In this document: positions 8,635 to 17,570 of the stretch, piece after piece
Position numbering within the stretch: the first letter of the stretch is position 1
How the letters are laid out: each line of letters begins with the position of its first letter
Program-made: the position numbers and the translations under genes
Assembly (NCBI RefSeq): GCF_001708445.1
Contig: NZ_CP015637.1
Coordinates: 3,721,001-3,785,000, forward strand
From: Pseudomonas fluorescens
GTDB lineage: Bacteria > Pseudomonadota > Gammaproteobacteria > Pseudomonadales > Pseudomonadaceae
Direction: 5' to 3'
DNA length: 64,000 bases
Notes under the pieces: generated by a model
Database searches by the model: none
The model's input: the letters and a program-made list of their open reading frames with translations, nothing else
What the model was told of the DNA's origin: nothing

Positions 8635-9954
8635 ATGAAAGCCACGTTGAATGTATTGAGTGTATTGACCGGTGGCCTGGGTATTGCCCTGAGCCCCTTG
8701 GCGTCTGCTGACTTTTTGAGCGACAGCCAAGCCAACTTGAGTATGCGTAACTTCTACTTCAACAACGACAACCGCGACGGCACGGCGGCACCGTCGAAGA
8801 CCGAAGAGTGGGGCCAGGCGTTTATCCTCAATTACCAGTCGGGTTTTACCGACGGCACCGTCGGCTTTGGCCTGGACGCCATCGGCATGCTCGGCGTGAC
8901 CCTCGACAGCGGCGCCGGTCGCCATGTGGGCAGTTCGATGATCCCCAACGATGACGGCAAGGCCGCCGACAATTGGGCCCGTGGCGGTGCCACCGCGAAG
9001 GCGCGTTTCGCCAAGACCGAAGCGCGTTACGGCTACCTGCGCCCGAACCTGCCGATCCTGGTGAGCAACGACGGCCGCCTCTTACCGCAATCGTTCGAAG
9101 GCGGCCAGGTGACCAGCAAAGACATCGACAACCTGACGTTGATCGGCGGCCAGCTCCAGCACGCCACGGGGCGCGGCTCCAGCGACAGCAGTGGCCTGGC
9201 AGCAGCCGGCGGCACCCGCGAAAGCAATAAATTCACCTACGCCGGTGCGGACTACCAACTGACCAAGGACCTGATGGTCCAGTACTACTACGCCAACCTC
9301 GAAGACTATTACCAGCAACACTTCGCCGGGTTGATCCACGTGTTGCCGTTGGGTGACTACGGCTCATTGAAAACCGACCTGCGTTACTTCAAGACCACCT
9401 CGGACGGCAAAAACAGCAGCGCCGCGGGGCGTGCCGAAGGCTACAAGTTCAGCGGCTATACCAAAAACGGCAGCGGTGAAATCGACAACAACACCTGGAG
9501 TGCAGCCTTCATTTACTCCCTGGGGCCGCATGCGATTACCGCGGGTTACCAGCAAGTGTCCGATGACAGCAACTTTGCCCAACTCAACCAAGGCGGCCTG
9601 GCGAGCAAAGGGGAGGGCGGTTCGAGCCTGTACCTCTACACCGACCGTACGGTGCAGACCTTTATCCAGGCCGGCGAACGCACCGCCTTCGCCCAGTATG
9701 CCTATGACTTTACAGCGCTGGGCGTGCCGGGTTTGAAGGCGTCGATGATGTATTTGAAAGGTGACCATATCCTCACCGCCAGCGGCAATAACGCCAGCGA
9801 GTGGGAACGGGATATCGGCCTGGACTACGTGGTGCAGGGCGGCACCTTCAAGAACGTCGGGTTCGGCTGGCGCAACGGCGTGTCGCGCAGCGAGGTCGCG
9901 CGGGACCAGGATCAGAACCGGGTGTTTGTGAATTACTCGATTCCGTTGATGTAA
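8635..9954 (+). CDS. OprD-family outer-membrane porin
   Basis: 439 residues from ATG 8635, with a signal peptide ending near SPLASA/DF. The mature start (FLSDSQANLSMRNFYFNN) and the body of alternating beta strands with Gly/Asn-rich loops are typical of OprD/OpdK substrate-specific porins, and the protein ends in a short hydrophobic strand. Frame extension upstream to 8557 gives no signal peptide and was rejected. It follows the ABC/phosphodiesterase operon in the same direction after about 160 bp, so it is probably the outer-membrane gate for the same substrate, perhaps from its own promoter. Confidence 0.9.
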   Translation: MKATLNVLSVLTGGLGIALSPLASADFLSDSQANLSMRNFYFNNDNRDGTAAPSKTEEWGQAFILNYQSGFTDGTVGFGLDAIGMLGVTLDSGAGRHVGSSMIPNDDGKAADNWARGGATAKARFAKTEARYGYLRPNLPILVSNDGRLLPQSFEGGQVTSKDIDNLTLIGGQLQHATGRGSSDSSGLAAAGGTRESNKFTYAGADYQLTKDLMVQYYYANLEDYYQQHFAGLIHVLPLGDYGSLKTDLRYFKTTSDGKNSSAAGRAEGYKFSGYTKNGSGEIDNNTWSAAFIYSLGPHAITAGYQQVSDDSNFAQLNQGGLASKGEGGSSLYLYTDRTVQTFIQAGERTAFAQYAYDFTALGVPGLKASMMYLKGDHILTASGNNASEWERDIGLDYVVQGGTFKNVGFGWRNGVSRSEVARDQDQNRVFVNYSIPLM

Positions 9955-9974
9955 CCGGCCGAGCGGATCCCCCC

Positions 9975-10074
9975 TGTAGGAGCGAGCTTGCGCGCGAAAA
10001 ACCTAAGTGCGCCGCGTACCGTCACGCAGCCCGCGTGATCGTTGGCGTTCTTCGCGAGCAAGCTCGCTCCTACA
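9975..10074. repeat. REPIN (TGTAGGAGCGAGC family)
   Basis: The left arm 9975-9998 and right arm 10051-10074 are inverted copies of TGTAGGAGCGAGCTTGC..CGCGAA. This second REP family recurs at 12581 and 59567. It lies between the porin stop and metE. Confidence 0.85.
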
Positions 10075-10159
10075 AGGGGGGATGTTCAGGCTGCCCGGCG
10101 CCACGAGTGTGGCATGGTCGCATTAACATGAGTGAATCTTGTGATCATCAGGAATAAAA

Positions 10160-10172
10160 TGAGTTTGTTTCA
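10160..10172. promoter_or_regulatory. Candidate MetR-binding site upstream of metE
   Basis: TGAGTTTGTTTCA differs by one base from the MetR consensus TGAANNNNNTTCA and lies 57 bp before the metE start. MetR activates metE in enterobacteria, and Pseudomonas encodes MetR homologues. A single 13-bp near match can occur by chance. Confidence 0.4.
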
Positions 10173-10228
10173 CTATCTCCGTCTACCGACAATGGCTGCC
10201 ATTAATACCTACAGTGGAGTTGTAAGTC

Positions 10229-12517
10229 ATGGCAGTCGCTCATTCCCTCGGATTTCCGCGCATTGGACGCGATCGTGAACTGAAAAAAGCGCAGGAAGCG
10301 TTCTGGAAGGGCGAACTCGACGAAGCTGGCCTGCGGGCTGTCGGCCGTGAGCTGCGCAAGACCCATTGGGCGTTGCAACAGCAGGCCGGTATTGACCTGT
10401 TGCCCGCCGGCGATTTCGCCTGGTACGACCAGGTGCTGACCCACTCGCTGATGTTCGGCGTGATCCCCGAGCGTTTCCGTCCCGCCGATGGCCAGGCCAC
10501 CCTGCACACCCTGTTCGGCATGGCCCGTGGCGTCAGCGACAGCTGTTGTGGGGGTGCACACGCCCAGGAAATGACCAAGTGGTTCGACACCAATTACCAC
10601 TACCTGGTACCCGAGTTCAGCGTTGACCAGCAGTTCCACCTCGGCTGGGACCAGCTGTTCGAGGAAGTGCAGGAAGCCCGTGAGCTGGGCCATACGGTCA
10701 AGCCGGTGGTGATCGGCCCGTTGACTTACCTGTGGCTGGGCAAGGCCAAGGGCGGTGACTTCGACAAGCTCGACCTGCTCGAGCGCCTGCTTCCGTTGTA
10801 CGGCCAGATCTTCCAGCGCCTGGCGGAGTTGGGCGTGGAGTGGGTGCAGATCGATGAGCCGATCCTGGTCCTCGACCTGCCACAGGCCTGGAAAAACGCA
10901 TTTGAGCGCGCCTATAACCTGATCCAGCGCGACCCGCTGAAAAAGCTGGTGGCCACCTATTTCGGCGGCCTGGAAGAGAACCTTGGCCTGGCGGCTAGCC
11001 TGCCGGTCGACGGTTTACATATCGACCTGGTACGTGCGCCGGACCAGTACCCGACCATCCTCGATCGCCTGCCGGCCTATAAGGTGTTGTCCCTGGGGGT
11101 GGTCAATGGCCGCAATGTCTGGCGCTGCGACCTGGAGAAAGCCCTGGCGACCTTGCAGCATGCCCATGAAAAACTCGGCGATCGCCTGTGGGTGGCGCCG
11201 TCCTGTTCGCTGTTGCACAGCCCCGTGGATGTGGGCCGCGAAGACCAATTGGATGCCGAGTTGAAAAGCTGGCTGGCCTTCGCCGTGCAGAAGTGTGCCG
11301 AAGTCGCGGTACTGGCCCGCGCGGTGAACGAACCCGAAGCCCCCGATGTGCTCGCCGCCCTGGCGCAAAGCCGCGCCGTACAGGCTGCCCGAGCGACCTC
11401 GCGGCGTATTCACAAGCCCGCCGTGCAAGCTCGCGTGGCAGCGATCACCGCCCAGGACAGCCAACGTCAGTCGCCGTTTGCCCAGCGTATCGACAAACAG
11501 CGCGCGCGCCTCAACCTGCCGCTGTTCCCCACCACCACCATCGGTTCGTTCCCGCAAACCGCGTCGATCCGCCTGGCGCGCCAGTCCTACAAGCAAGGCA
11601 AGCTGAGCGAAGCCGAATACGTCGAAGCGATGCACAGCGAGATCAAGCATGCCGTCGAGGTCCAGGAAAACCTCGGCCTGGACGTGCTGGTACACGGTGA
11701 AGCCGAGCGTAACGACATGGTCGAGTATTTCGCCGAGCAACTGGACGGCTACGTGTTCACACGCTTCGGCTGGGTCCAGAGCTACGGTTCGCGCTGCGTA
11801 AAACCGGCGGTGATCTTCGGTGACCTGAGCCGTCCGAAGGCGATGACGGTGGAGTGGATCCGCTACGCCCAGGGCCTGACCCACAAGGTGATGAAGGGCA
11901 TGCTGACTGGCCCGGTGACCATGCTGATGTGGTCCTTCCCGCGCGAGGACGTGAGCCGCGAAGTGCAGGCTCGGCAACTGGCGTTGGCGATTCGTGATGA
12001 AGTGCTGGACCTGGAAGCCGCTGGCATCCAGATCGTGCAGATTGACGAAGCGGCGTTCCGTGAAGGCCTGCCGTTGCGCCGTGCGCAGTGGCAGCCTTAC
12101 CTGGACTGGGCCACCGAAGTGTTCCGCCTGTGCGCCTCGGGCGTGCGCGATGAAACCCAGATCCATACCCATATGTGCTACAGCGAGTTCAACGATGTGA
12201 TCGAGTCCATCGCGGCGATGGATGCCGACGTGATCACCATCGAAACCTCACGCTCGGACATGGAACTGCTGCATGCGTTCGAAGCCTTCGCCTACCCTAA
12301 CGACATCGGCCCAGGCGTCTACGACATCCACTCGCCAAGGGTGCCGGATGCCTCGGAAATGGCCAACCTGCTGCGCAAGGCGGCCCAGCGCATTCCGGCC
12401 GAGCGCTTGTGGGTGAACCCGGATTGCGGGTTGAAGACACGGGGTTGGCCGGAGACGGAAGCGGCGTTGATTCATATGGTCACCGCGGCTCGCCAGCTAC
12501 GGGCTGAGTTGGCTTAA
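10229..12517 (+). CDS. metE: Cobalamin-independent methionine synthase
   Basis: A 762-residue enzyme of normal length for MetE. It transfers the methyl group of 5-methyltetrahydropteroyltriglutamate to homocysteine without vitamin B12. Both halves of the double barrel are present ([14 protein letters not shown] at the N-terminus, [10 protein letters not shown] in the second half). The zinc ligands match the E. coli positions shifted by 7: H648 and C650 in HTHMC, and C733 in NPDCGL. The gene stands alone, flanked by REPINs, with a possible MetR box upstream; no cobalamin riboswitch was recognised. Confidence 0.97.
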   Translation: MAVAHSLGFPRIGRDRELKKAQEAFWKGELDEAGLRAVGRELRKTHWALQQQAGIDLLPAGDFAWYDQVLTHSLMFGVIPERFRPADGQATLHTLFGMARGVSDSCCGGAHAQEMTKWFDTNYHYLVPEFSVDQQFHLGWDQLFEEVQEARELGHTVKPVVIGPLTYLWLGKAKGGDFDKLDLLERLLPLYGQIFQRLAELGVEWVQIDEPILVLDLPQAWKNAFERAYNLIQRDPLKKLVATYFGGLEENLGLAASLPVDGLHIDLVRAPDQYPTILDRLPAYKVLSLGVVNGRNVWRCDLEKALATLQHAHEKLGDRLWVAPSCSLLHSPVDVGREDQLDAELKSWLAFAVQKCAEVAVLARAVNEPEAPDVLAALAQSRAVQAARATSRRIHKPAVQARVAAITAQDSQRQSPFAQRIDKQRARLNLPLFPTTTIGSFPQTASIRLARQSYKQGKLSEAEYVEAMHSEIKHAVEVQENLGLDVLVHGEAERNDMVEYFAEQLDGYVFTRFGWVQSYGSRCVKPAVIFGDLSRPKAMTVEWIRYAQGLTHKVMKGMLTGPVTMLMWSFPREDVSREVQARQLALAIRDEVLDLEAAGIQIVQIDEAAFREGLPLRRAQWQPYLDWATEVFRLCASGVRDETQIHTHMCYSEFNDVIESIAAMDADVITIETSRSDMELLHAFEAFAYPNDIGPGVYDIHSPRVPDASEMANLLRKAAQRIPAERLWVNPDCGLKTRGWPETEAALIHMVTAARQLRAELA

Positions 12518-12580
12518 AACCTTACAAAACAGAAAGGGCACAAGTAACCTGTGGCGAGCGGGCTTGCCCAAAGGCTTTTT

Positions 12581-12680
12581 TGTAGGAGCGAGCTTGCTCG
12601 CGAAAAACTCACAGGCGCCGCGTTGATTCAGGGAACACGCGTTATCGTTGATGTTTTTCGCGAGCGAGCTCGCTCCTACA
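12581..12680. repeat. REPIN (TGTAGGAGCGAGC family)
   Basis: The left arm 12581-12604 and right arm 12657-12680 are inverted copies. It sits between the convergent ends of metE and the DUF1624 gene. A lone GTGGCGAGCGGGCTTGCCC sequence at 12551-12569 looks like a third REP type without its partner. Confidence 0.85.
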
Positions 12681-12730
12681 AAAGGCCATGTACGCGTAAC
12701 TGACTGGCATCACATTCAGTCTGTACTAGG

Positions 12731-13885
12731 TCAGAGGTATTTGAGCCACGCCAGGTCGCGGCGCCGGGCCTTGAGCCTGGCGAACCAGTGCACGGGCGGG
12801 TAGAGCGCCAGGGGCAGCACCAACGCCATCAGCCACACCGCACCGATACTGTCGAAACCGAAGTAGTTGCCATGGTTCAAGCCAAACAGCGCCACACAGG
12901 CGACATACAGCACTTTCAGCACATAAAGATGCAGCAGATAAAAGAACATCGGCACGCAACCAAACACCGCTAACACGCTGATCCAGCGTCGATGCCCTGC
13001 GCGTTCAAACGCCAGCAACAGCAACAGCCCAACCCCCAACGTCAACGCCAGGAACAGCAGCGAAGGTGGGTACTTGGTCACGTTGAAAAAGCTCATCAGC
13101 GTCTGCATGCCGCTGTCATACACCTGCCAGGGCTTTTCGCCATAGCCATTGAGCGCACGCAACAGCACGAACCCCGCCAGCGCACCCACACCGCCGAACA
13201 GCAAATGGCGCTGGCGCACGGCCGGCAATGCGGTATTGGCAAACCACGGGCCCAGGCCGTAACCCAGGGCAATCACACCGATCCACGGCAGCACCGGGTA
13301 GGTCGTGCGCAGGCGCAGGGTGTCGGACACTTCAATCCAACTGCGCTCATGCAGGATCGTCCACGGAACATGCAGCGCCGAGCCTGGATCGAAGTGCAGC
13401 CCATCCAGCAGGTTATGCCCGCCGATGATCACCAGCGCCAGCGCGATCAACAGCGGGCGCGGCAACCAGACCAGCACGGCGAGGGCGATCATGCTGATGC
13501 CGATCGCCCAGATCACCTGCAGATAGATCACGCTGGGCAGCAGTTGGAAGGTCCAGGCGAAGTTGACCAGGGTAAATTCCAGCACCACGAGGAACAGCCC
13601 ACGCTTGAACAGGAACGCTGACACATCGCGACGGCCCGTGTATTTCTGACCGTACAACCAGGCGGACAGCCCGGTGAGCAGTACGAACACCGGCGCACAC
13701 AGATGGGCGAGGGTGCGGCTCGCGAACAGTGCAGGCTCGGTGCTGTCGAGGCTCATCGGGTCGGTGACTTGGCGGTGCAACAGGAAGGTTTCGCGTACGT
13801 GGTCGAGGAGCATGAACAGGATCACCAGGCCGCGCAGGGCGTCTATGGAGAGCAGGCGTTGGCGCAGGGGAACAGTGTCGGTCAT
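12731..13885 (-). CDS. DUF1624-family multi-pass membrane protein (acyltransferase-like)
   Basis: 384 residues with about ten hydrophobic segments. The N-terminus RLLSIDALRGLVILFMLLDH is the hallmark of the DUF1624/heparan-alpha-glucosaminide acetyltransferase-like group, membrane proteins thought to acetylate sugars or other surface groups; the histidine in LDH is in the expected place. No neighbouring glycan gene suggests a substrate. The gene is monocistronic, converging on metE. The start at 13885 has only a weak ribosome site. Confidence 0.8.
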   Translation of the reverse strand: MTDTVPLRQRLLSIDALRGLVILFMLLDHVRETFLLHRQVTDPMSLDSTEPALFASRTLAHLCAPVFVLLTGLSAWLYGQKYTGRRDVSAFLFKRGLFLVVLEFTLVNFAWTFQLLPSVIYLQVIWAIGISMIALAVLVWLPRPLLIALALVIIGGHNLLDGLHFDPGSALHVPWTILHERSWIEVSDTLRLRTTYPVLPWIGVIALGYGLGPWFANTALPAVRQRHLLFGGVGALAGFVLLRALNGYGEKPWQVYDSGMQTLMSFFNVTKYPPSLLFLALTLGVGLLLLLAFERAGHRRWISVLAVFGCVPMFFYLLHLYVLKVLYVACVALFGLNHGNYFGFDSIGAVWLMALVLPLALYPPVHWFARLKARRRDLAWLKYL

Positions 13886-13921
13886 AAGCAGAAATCACAG
13901 GGCCGGGCGAAAAAACTGGAT

Positions 13922-13934
13922 GTTATCCTATAAC
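13922..13934. promoter_or_regulatory. Inverted repeat GTTAT-CCT-ATAAC, possible operator
   Basis: A perfect 5+3+5 dyad in the 138-bp divergent spacer between the DUF1624 gene and the DUF924 gene. Its position would suit a repressor site or an extended -10 region for either promoter. No regulator is known. Confidence 0.25.
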
Positions 13935-14023
13935 GCAAATGCCTGCGCTGCTGACGGTTAAGGTTTCAGCCACGCAGTCCTTCTGGTTCACTGTGAGGCA
14001 CACAAGCAAGGGAGAGGCTGAAC

Positions 14024-14584
14024 GTGAGTACTCGCAACAACGCGGTAATCCACACCCCGCAATCCGTCATCGCTTTCTGGCAGCAAGCCGGCCCCAAGCG
14101 CTGGTTCGCCAAGGACGCGGCCTTCGATGCCCGCTTTGGCGACACGTTCCGCGCCACCCACCTGCAAGCCGCCCGGCGCGAGCTGGAAGGCTGGCTGGAC
14201 ACAGCGGAGGGCGGCCTGGCCTTGCTGATCCTGCTCGATCAATACCCGCGCAATGCCTTTCGGGGAACCGCGCATATGTTCGCCACCGACCCGTTGGCGC
14301 GCCTGTATGCCCAGCGCATCGTCGACACGGGGCTGGATCAATTGATCGAACCCGCGTTGCGGGCGTTCTGCTACTTGCCGTTTGAACACTCGGAAAACCC
14401 GCAGGATCAGCAACGCTCCCTGGCCCTGAACCAGGCACTGGATGCCAACACCTATCGCTGGGCCAAGGAGCACGCCGCCATCATCGAGCGGTTCGGGCGC
14501 TTTCCCCATCGCAATGACGTGCTGGCCAGGCAGACCACCGACGCGGAGCACGCCTTCCTCAAGGCCGGTGGTTTCGCCGGCTGA
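14024..14584 (+). CDS. DUF924-family protein
   Basis: 186 residues from GTG 14024, with a GGAGAG ribosome site 8 bases upstream. It carries the DUF924 pattern: VIAFWQQAGPKRWFAKDAAFD near the start, LILLDQYPRNAFRGT in the middle and YLPFEHSENPQDQ further on. The family is a helical, TPR-like cytosolic fold without an established function. No signal peptide or membrane segment is present. The gene stands alone between a divergent membrane protein and a glutathione transferase. Confidence 0.88.
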   Translation: MSTRNNAVIHTPQSVIAFWQQAGPKRWFAKDAAFDARFGDTFRATHLQAARRELEGWLDTAEGGLALLILLDQYPRNAFRGTAHMFATDPLARLYAQRIVDTGLDQLIEPALRAFCYLPFEHSENPQDQQRSLALNQALDANTYRWAKEHAAIIERFGRFPHRNDVLARQTTDAEHAFLKAGGFAG

Positions 14585-14696
14585 TCGACGGCCCGTCGCG
14601 CTGTTATTCCTGTCGGGAATGCCCCCATAAAAACCCTGCATTGTCTTTATGGCGGCGCATCTCGTAGCGTGGGGGCTCATCCAAGGAGATCGTCCC

Positions 14697-15329
14697 ATGA
14701 GCCAAGGTCCGTTGCGTCTTTACGTTGATTCGCTGTTCACCAGCCCCTATGCGATGTCGGTGTTTGTCACCCTGCGCGAAAAAGACCTGGCCTTCGACAT
14801 GGTCACCCTCGACCTGGACGCCGGGCACAACCAGGCGGAGGACTTTGCCCAGTTGTCTGTGACCCAACGGGTGCCGACCCTGGTGGAGGGCGACTTTGCC
14901 TTGTCGGAATCGTCCGCGATCAGCGAGTACCTGGAGCAGGCTTACCCCGAGACGCCGGTCTACCCGGCTGATCCCAAGCAGCGGGCGAGGGCGCGGCAGG
15001 TGCAGGCGTGGTTGCGCAGCGATTTGCTGCCGATTCGCCAGGAGCGTTCGACGCTGGTGGTGTTCTACGGGCAAGCGATGCCGCCGTTGTCAGCGCCGGC
15101 CGAAGCCGCCGCGCGCAAGTTGATCGACGCGGCGCAGGTGTTGTTGGCGGGGAACCCGCCGTACTTGTTCGGGGAGTGGTCGATTGCCGACGTAGACCTT
15201 GCAGTGATGCTCAACCGCCTGATCCTCAACGGTGACAGCGTACCTGCCGAGTTGGTGGACTATGCCCGGCGCCAGTGGCAGCGCCCCTCGGTGCAAGCCT
15301 GGGTCAATCTGCCAAGACCCGTGCTTTAG
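14697..15329 (+). CDS. Glutathione S-transferase (YfcF-like)
   Basis: A 210-residue protein with a thioredoxin-like N-terminal domain (LYVDSLFTSPYAMSVFVTL, with the glutathione-contacting Q-R-V-P-T-L and E-S-S-A-I-S-E-Y segments at about 59-80) and an all-helical C-terminal domain. ATG 14697 follows AAGGAG. Its length and the SPYAMSVFVTL start resemble E. coli YfcF, a transferase/peroxidase. Its last 26 bases overlap the end of a convergent small gene. Confidence 0.88.
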   Translation: MSQGPLRLYVDSLFTSPYAMSVFVTLREKDLAFDMVTLDLDAGHNQAEDFAQLSVTQRVPTLVEGDFALSESSAISEYLEQAYPETPVYPADPKQRARARQVQAWLRSDLLPIRQERSTLVVFYGQAMPPLSAPAEAAARKLIDAAQVLLAGNPPYLFGEWSIADVDLAVMLNRLILNGDSVPAELVDYARRQWQRPSVQAWVNLPRPVL

Positions 15330-15570
15330 GCCATTCCTGCGCCACGCGGCGGTCCAACTCTTCCCAATCGGCCATGCCCAGGACCCGCGTGGTGTTCAAG
15401 CCGCGCAGGTAACCGCGTAGCTGCTGGGCACTGGCATAGACGTGGTCCGGGTCGGCCATCGGGTCCTGCAGCACCTGTTCATAGTCAACCAGGTAATCGG
15501 CGACCCGATCGCGAAACTCCGGCAATACGGCATCGCGGATCCGGTCGAAGGTTTTCTGGTGGGGCTTCAT
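15304..15570 (-). CDS. Small conserved hypothetical protein
   Basis: 88 residues, mainly helical and charged, with no signal peptide, membrane segment or known motif. The ATG at 15570 is preceded by AAGGA and an AT-rich stretch that could hold a promoter, supporting real expression even though the 3' end overlaps the glutathione transferase gene by 26 bp. I do not recognise the family. Confidence 0.65.
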   Translation of the reverse strand: MKPHQKTFDRIRDAVLPEFRDRVADYLVDYEQVLQDPMADPDHVYASAQQLRGYLRGLNTTRVLGMADWEELDRRVAQEWPKARVLAD

Positions 15571-15704
15571 GGCATGGTCCTTATAAATTTTATGTTCAGC
15601 ACTATCGGTTCAGATGATAGTCACCATCGAAGATCGCAAGTTCTGTTTTTTCATGAAAAGCGGAAAATCATCCCCATCGACACGCCGTTCAAGGAAATCG
15701 CGCG

Positions 15705-16349
15705 ATGAGGACGTTTATCCAGCTGGCTATGATGACCCTGATGCTGGGGGTTGTGGGCATGACCACCCCGGCAATTGCCGATGACCTGCGTAGCAGCCAT
15801 TTGCTACCTATCGACGCTAGCGTAGACTCTCTGCGCCGCACGCAGTCGGTTGGGGTGTTGTACAGCGAAAATACGCTCGACAACCTCAACTACCTTGAGC
15901 GCTACCACACGATGGCCATGAACGGTGCCAAGGGCAGCCTTGATGCACGTATCCGCGAGGCGTTCGTTAACAGCTCCGACCCTGAACTGGCGATCGACTG
16001 GTTGATGAACTCGCTGCAAGGTACCTTCCTGTCGGTGACGTTCTACGACAGCCTGGATGCCTTGGTGCAGGCTCATCCTGATGTCGTGGTGATGCTCGAT
16101 ACCCATAACCAGTTGCTGACCCAGCAAAACGACCAGGTCGAGGCGCGGTTTATTGCGCGGTTCTATGATGCGAACCTGCAATACATCGCCAAGGCCGAAG
16201 GTTCGGTGCACAAGCAAGTGCCGTCGGTGTGGGTGCATGACAAGGCCGCGCCGGAGATTGCGGCGCAGATCGAGCAGCAGCGAGATGTGCAACAAGATGC
16301 CTTGAAGCAGTTTGATGCATCGCTCAAGGCGCTGGTCCAAGCAGGTTGA
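15705..16349 (+). CDS. Periplasmic protein of unknown function
   Basis: 214 residues with an N-terminal signal peptide (hydrophobic core about residues 6-20, cleavage likely after AIA). The mature part begins with residues rich in leucine and serine, contains VVVMLDTHNQ and ends with a Gln-rich helix (QIEQQRDVQQDALKQF). I recognise no catalytic motif. It is followed 36 bp later by a small lipoprotein gene in the same direction, so the two may form an envelope operon. Confidence 0.7.
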   Translation: MRTFIQLAMMTLMLGVVGMTTPAIADDLRSSHLLPIDASVDSLRRTQSVGVLYSENTLDNLNYLERYHTMAMNGAKGSLDARIREAFVNSSDPELAIDWLMNSLQGTFLSVTFYDSLDALVQAHPDVVVMLDTHNQLLTQQNDQVEARFIARFYDANLQYIAKAEGSVHKQVPSVWVHDKAAPEIAAQIEQQRDVQQDALKQFDASLKALVQAG

Positions 16350-16385
16350 TGTAAATTTTTCCTTTTCTATTTTTCAGGATTTTGT

Positions 16386-16727
16386 ATGCGCTCTTTTTTT
16401 GTACCGGTTCTGGCTGTCGCTTCTTTGTTGCTGGCCGGTTGTGTCTCCGCGCCGAATTCGCCGAGCTTGACCCTGCAAACCGCCAAAACCCCCGAAGGCT
16501 ATGTGCAATGCGTATTGCCCAAGCTTGAAAAGCACGACATCACCTCGACCGTGACGCAGAACTCGCGCCACGCCAAGGTGGTGCTGACCAGCAAGATCGC
16601 CGCCGATGATGTGCTGGAAGCCTACAAGTCCCAGGACAGCACCAAGGTGTTCCTGTATGAGCGCAAGCCGTTGGCGTCGACCATCACCCCTTCGCGCCTC
16701 GAACTGGCCGCCAAGGAATGCCAGTAA
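16386..16727 (+). CDS. Small lipoprotein of unknown function
   Basis: 113 residues with a clear lipobox LLAGC (lipidated cysteine about residue 19). The residue after the cysteine is valine, so outer-membrane sorting is expected. The mature domain (~95 residues) looks like a small alpha/beta fold (EGYVQCVLPKL, VVLTSKIAADDVLEAYK), a form common in short Pseudomonas envelope lipoproteins. Likely co-transcribed with the upstream periplasmic protein; a hairpin at 16753-16773 follows. Confidence 0.75.
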   Translation: MRSFFVPVLAVASLLLAGCVSAPNSPSLTLQTAKTPEGYVQCVLPKLEKHDITSTVTQNSRHAKVVLTSKIAADDVLEAYKSQDSTKVFLYERKPLASTITPSRLELAAKECQ

Positions 16728-16752
16728 TCACTGATCACGCAAGACCTTGCGT

Positions 16753-16773
16753 GGGAGGGGGTTGCCCCCTCCC
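16753..16773. terminator. Hairpin, solo REP-like, between convergent genes
   Basis: GGGAGGGGG, a TTG loop and CCCCCTCCC form a 9-bp GC stem between the lipoprotein stop (16727) and the creatininase-family stop (16795). It resembles half of the GTGGGAGGGGGC REP family and could end transcription from both sides, although no T-run follows. Confidence 0.55.
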
Positions 16774-16794
16774 GCAGTCTGATTGATGTAACGC

Positions 16795-17541
16795 CTAGGG
16801 TTTTGCTTCGTGGCTGAAGCTGTCGACCGTCTTGACCAGCCCTTGAGCCGCCAACGCCACCAATTCTGCGCCTTTCTCCACCGTCGCCAGGGCCGGGTCG
16901 GAACCCATGCGCCCGTCGGGGAAGCGGGCGCGGAAGTCCAGGGCTTCACGGATCGGCCCGGTATTGGCGATCTGCGGCGAATACGCGGCAGTCTTGATCG
17001 ACTCCGGATAAGCCCACTGCGTCACCGCAATTTCCGACGGCGTGGCATGGCTGCCATGACCTACCGGGAACTGCCGATGGGCCAGGTCGTTGACGCCTTC
17101 CAGGTCCCACCAGTTCACCAGCTTCAGCGCGAACCCGGCCGGGCGGCGGGCGTAGCTGGCTTCGGCGTACAGCTCGGAAAAGGCCGCTTCAATCGTGGCG
17201 ATATTGCCGCCGTGGCCGTTGAGGAACAGGATCTTCTCGAAACCATGCCCGGCCAGCGAGCGCACCCAGTCGCCAATCGCGGCAATAAAGGTGGAAGGGC
17301 GCAGAGAGATGGTGCCGGGGAAGCCCAGGTGGTGCTGGGCCATGCCGATATTGAAGGTCGGGCCGATCAGGATGTCGGCGTTCTCTTGCGCTTGATGGGC
17401 GATGATCTCCGGGCACATCCAGTCGGTGCCGAGCAGGCCCGTGGGGCCGTGCTGCTCGTTGGAGCCGATGGGGATCACTACCGTGCGACTGCGCTCCAGG
17501 AACTGCTCGATCTCGATCCAGGTGGACTTATGTAGCAGCAT
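16795..17541 (-). CDS. Creatininase-family amidohydrolase
   Basis: 248 residues matching the creatininase fold: VIPIGSNEQHGPTGLLGTD carries the metal-binding E/H and D, MAQHHLGFPGTISL and FLNGHGGN the other conserved His/Asn, and a late GHGSHATPSE the second-shell residues. Relatives hydrolyse creatinine, mycofactocin peptide or formamide-type bonds in riboflavin-like pathways. No creatine or sarcosine gene lies nearby, so the substrate is unknown. No signal peptide. Confidence 0.85.
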   Translation of the reverse strand: MLLHKSTWIEIEQFLERSRTVVIPIGSNEQHGPTGLLGTDWMCPEIIAHQAQENADILIGPTFNIGMAQHHLGFPGTISLRPSTFIAAIGDWVRSLAGHGFEKILFLNGHGGNIATIEAAFSELYAEASYARRPAGFALKLVNWWDLEGVNDLAHRQFPVGHGSHATPSEIAVTQWAYPESIKTAAYSPQIANTGPIREALDFRARFPDGRMGSDPALATVEKGAELVALAAQGLVKTVDSFSHEAKP

Positions 17542-17570
17542 GCGACGCTCTCTTTTATCGGTGGGACAGG

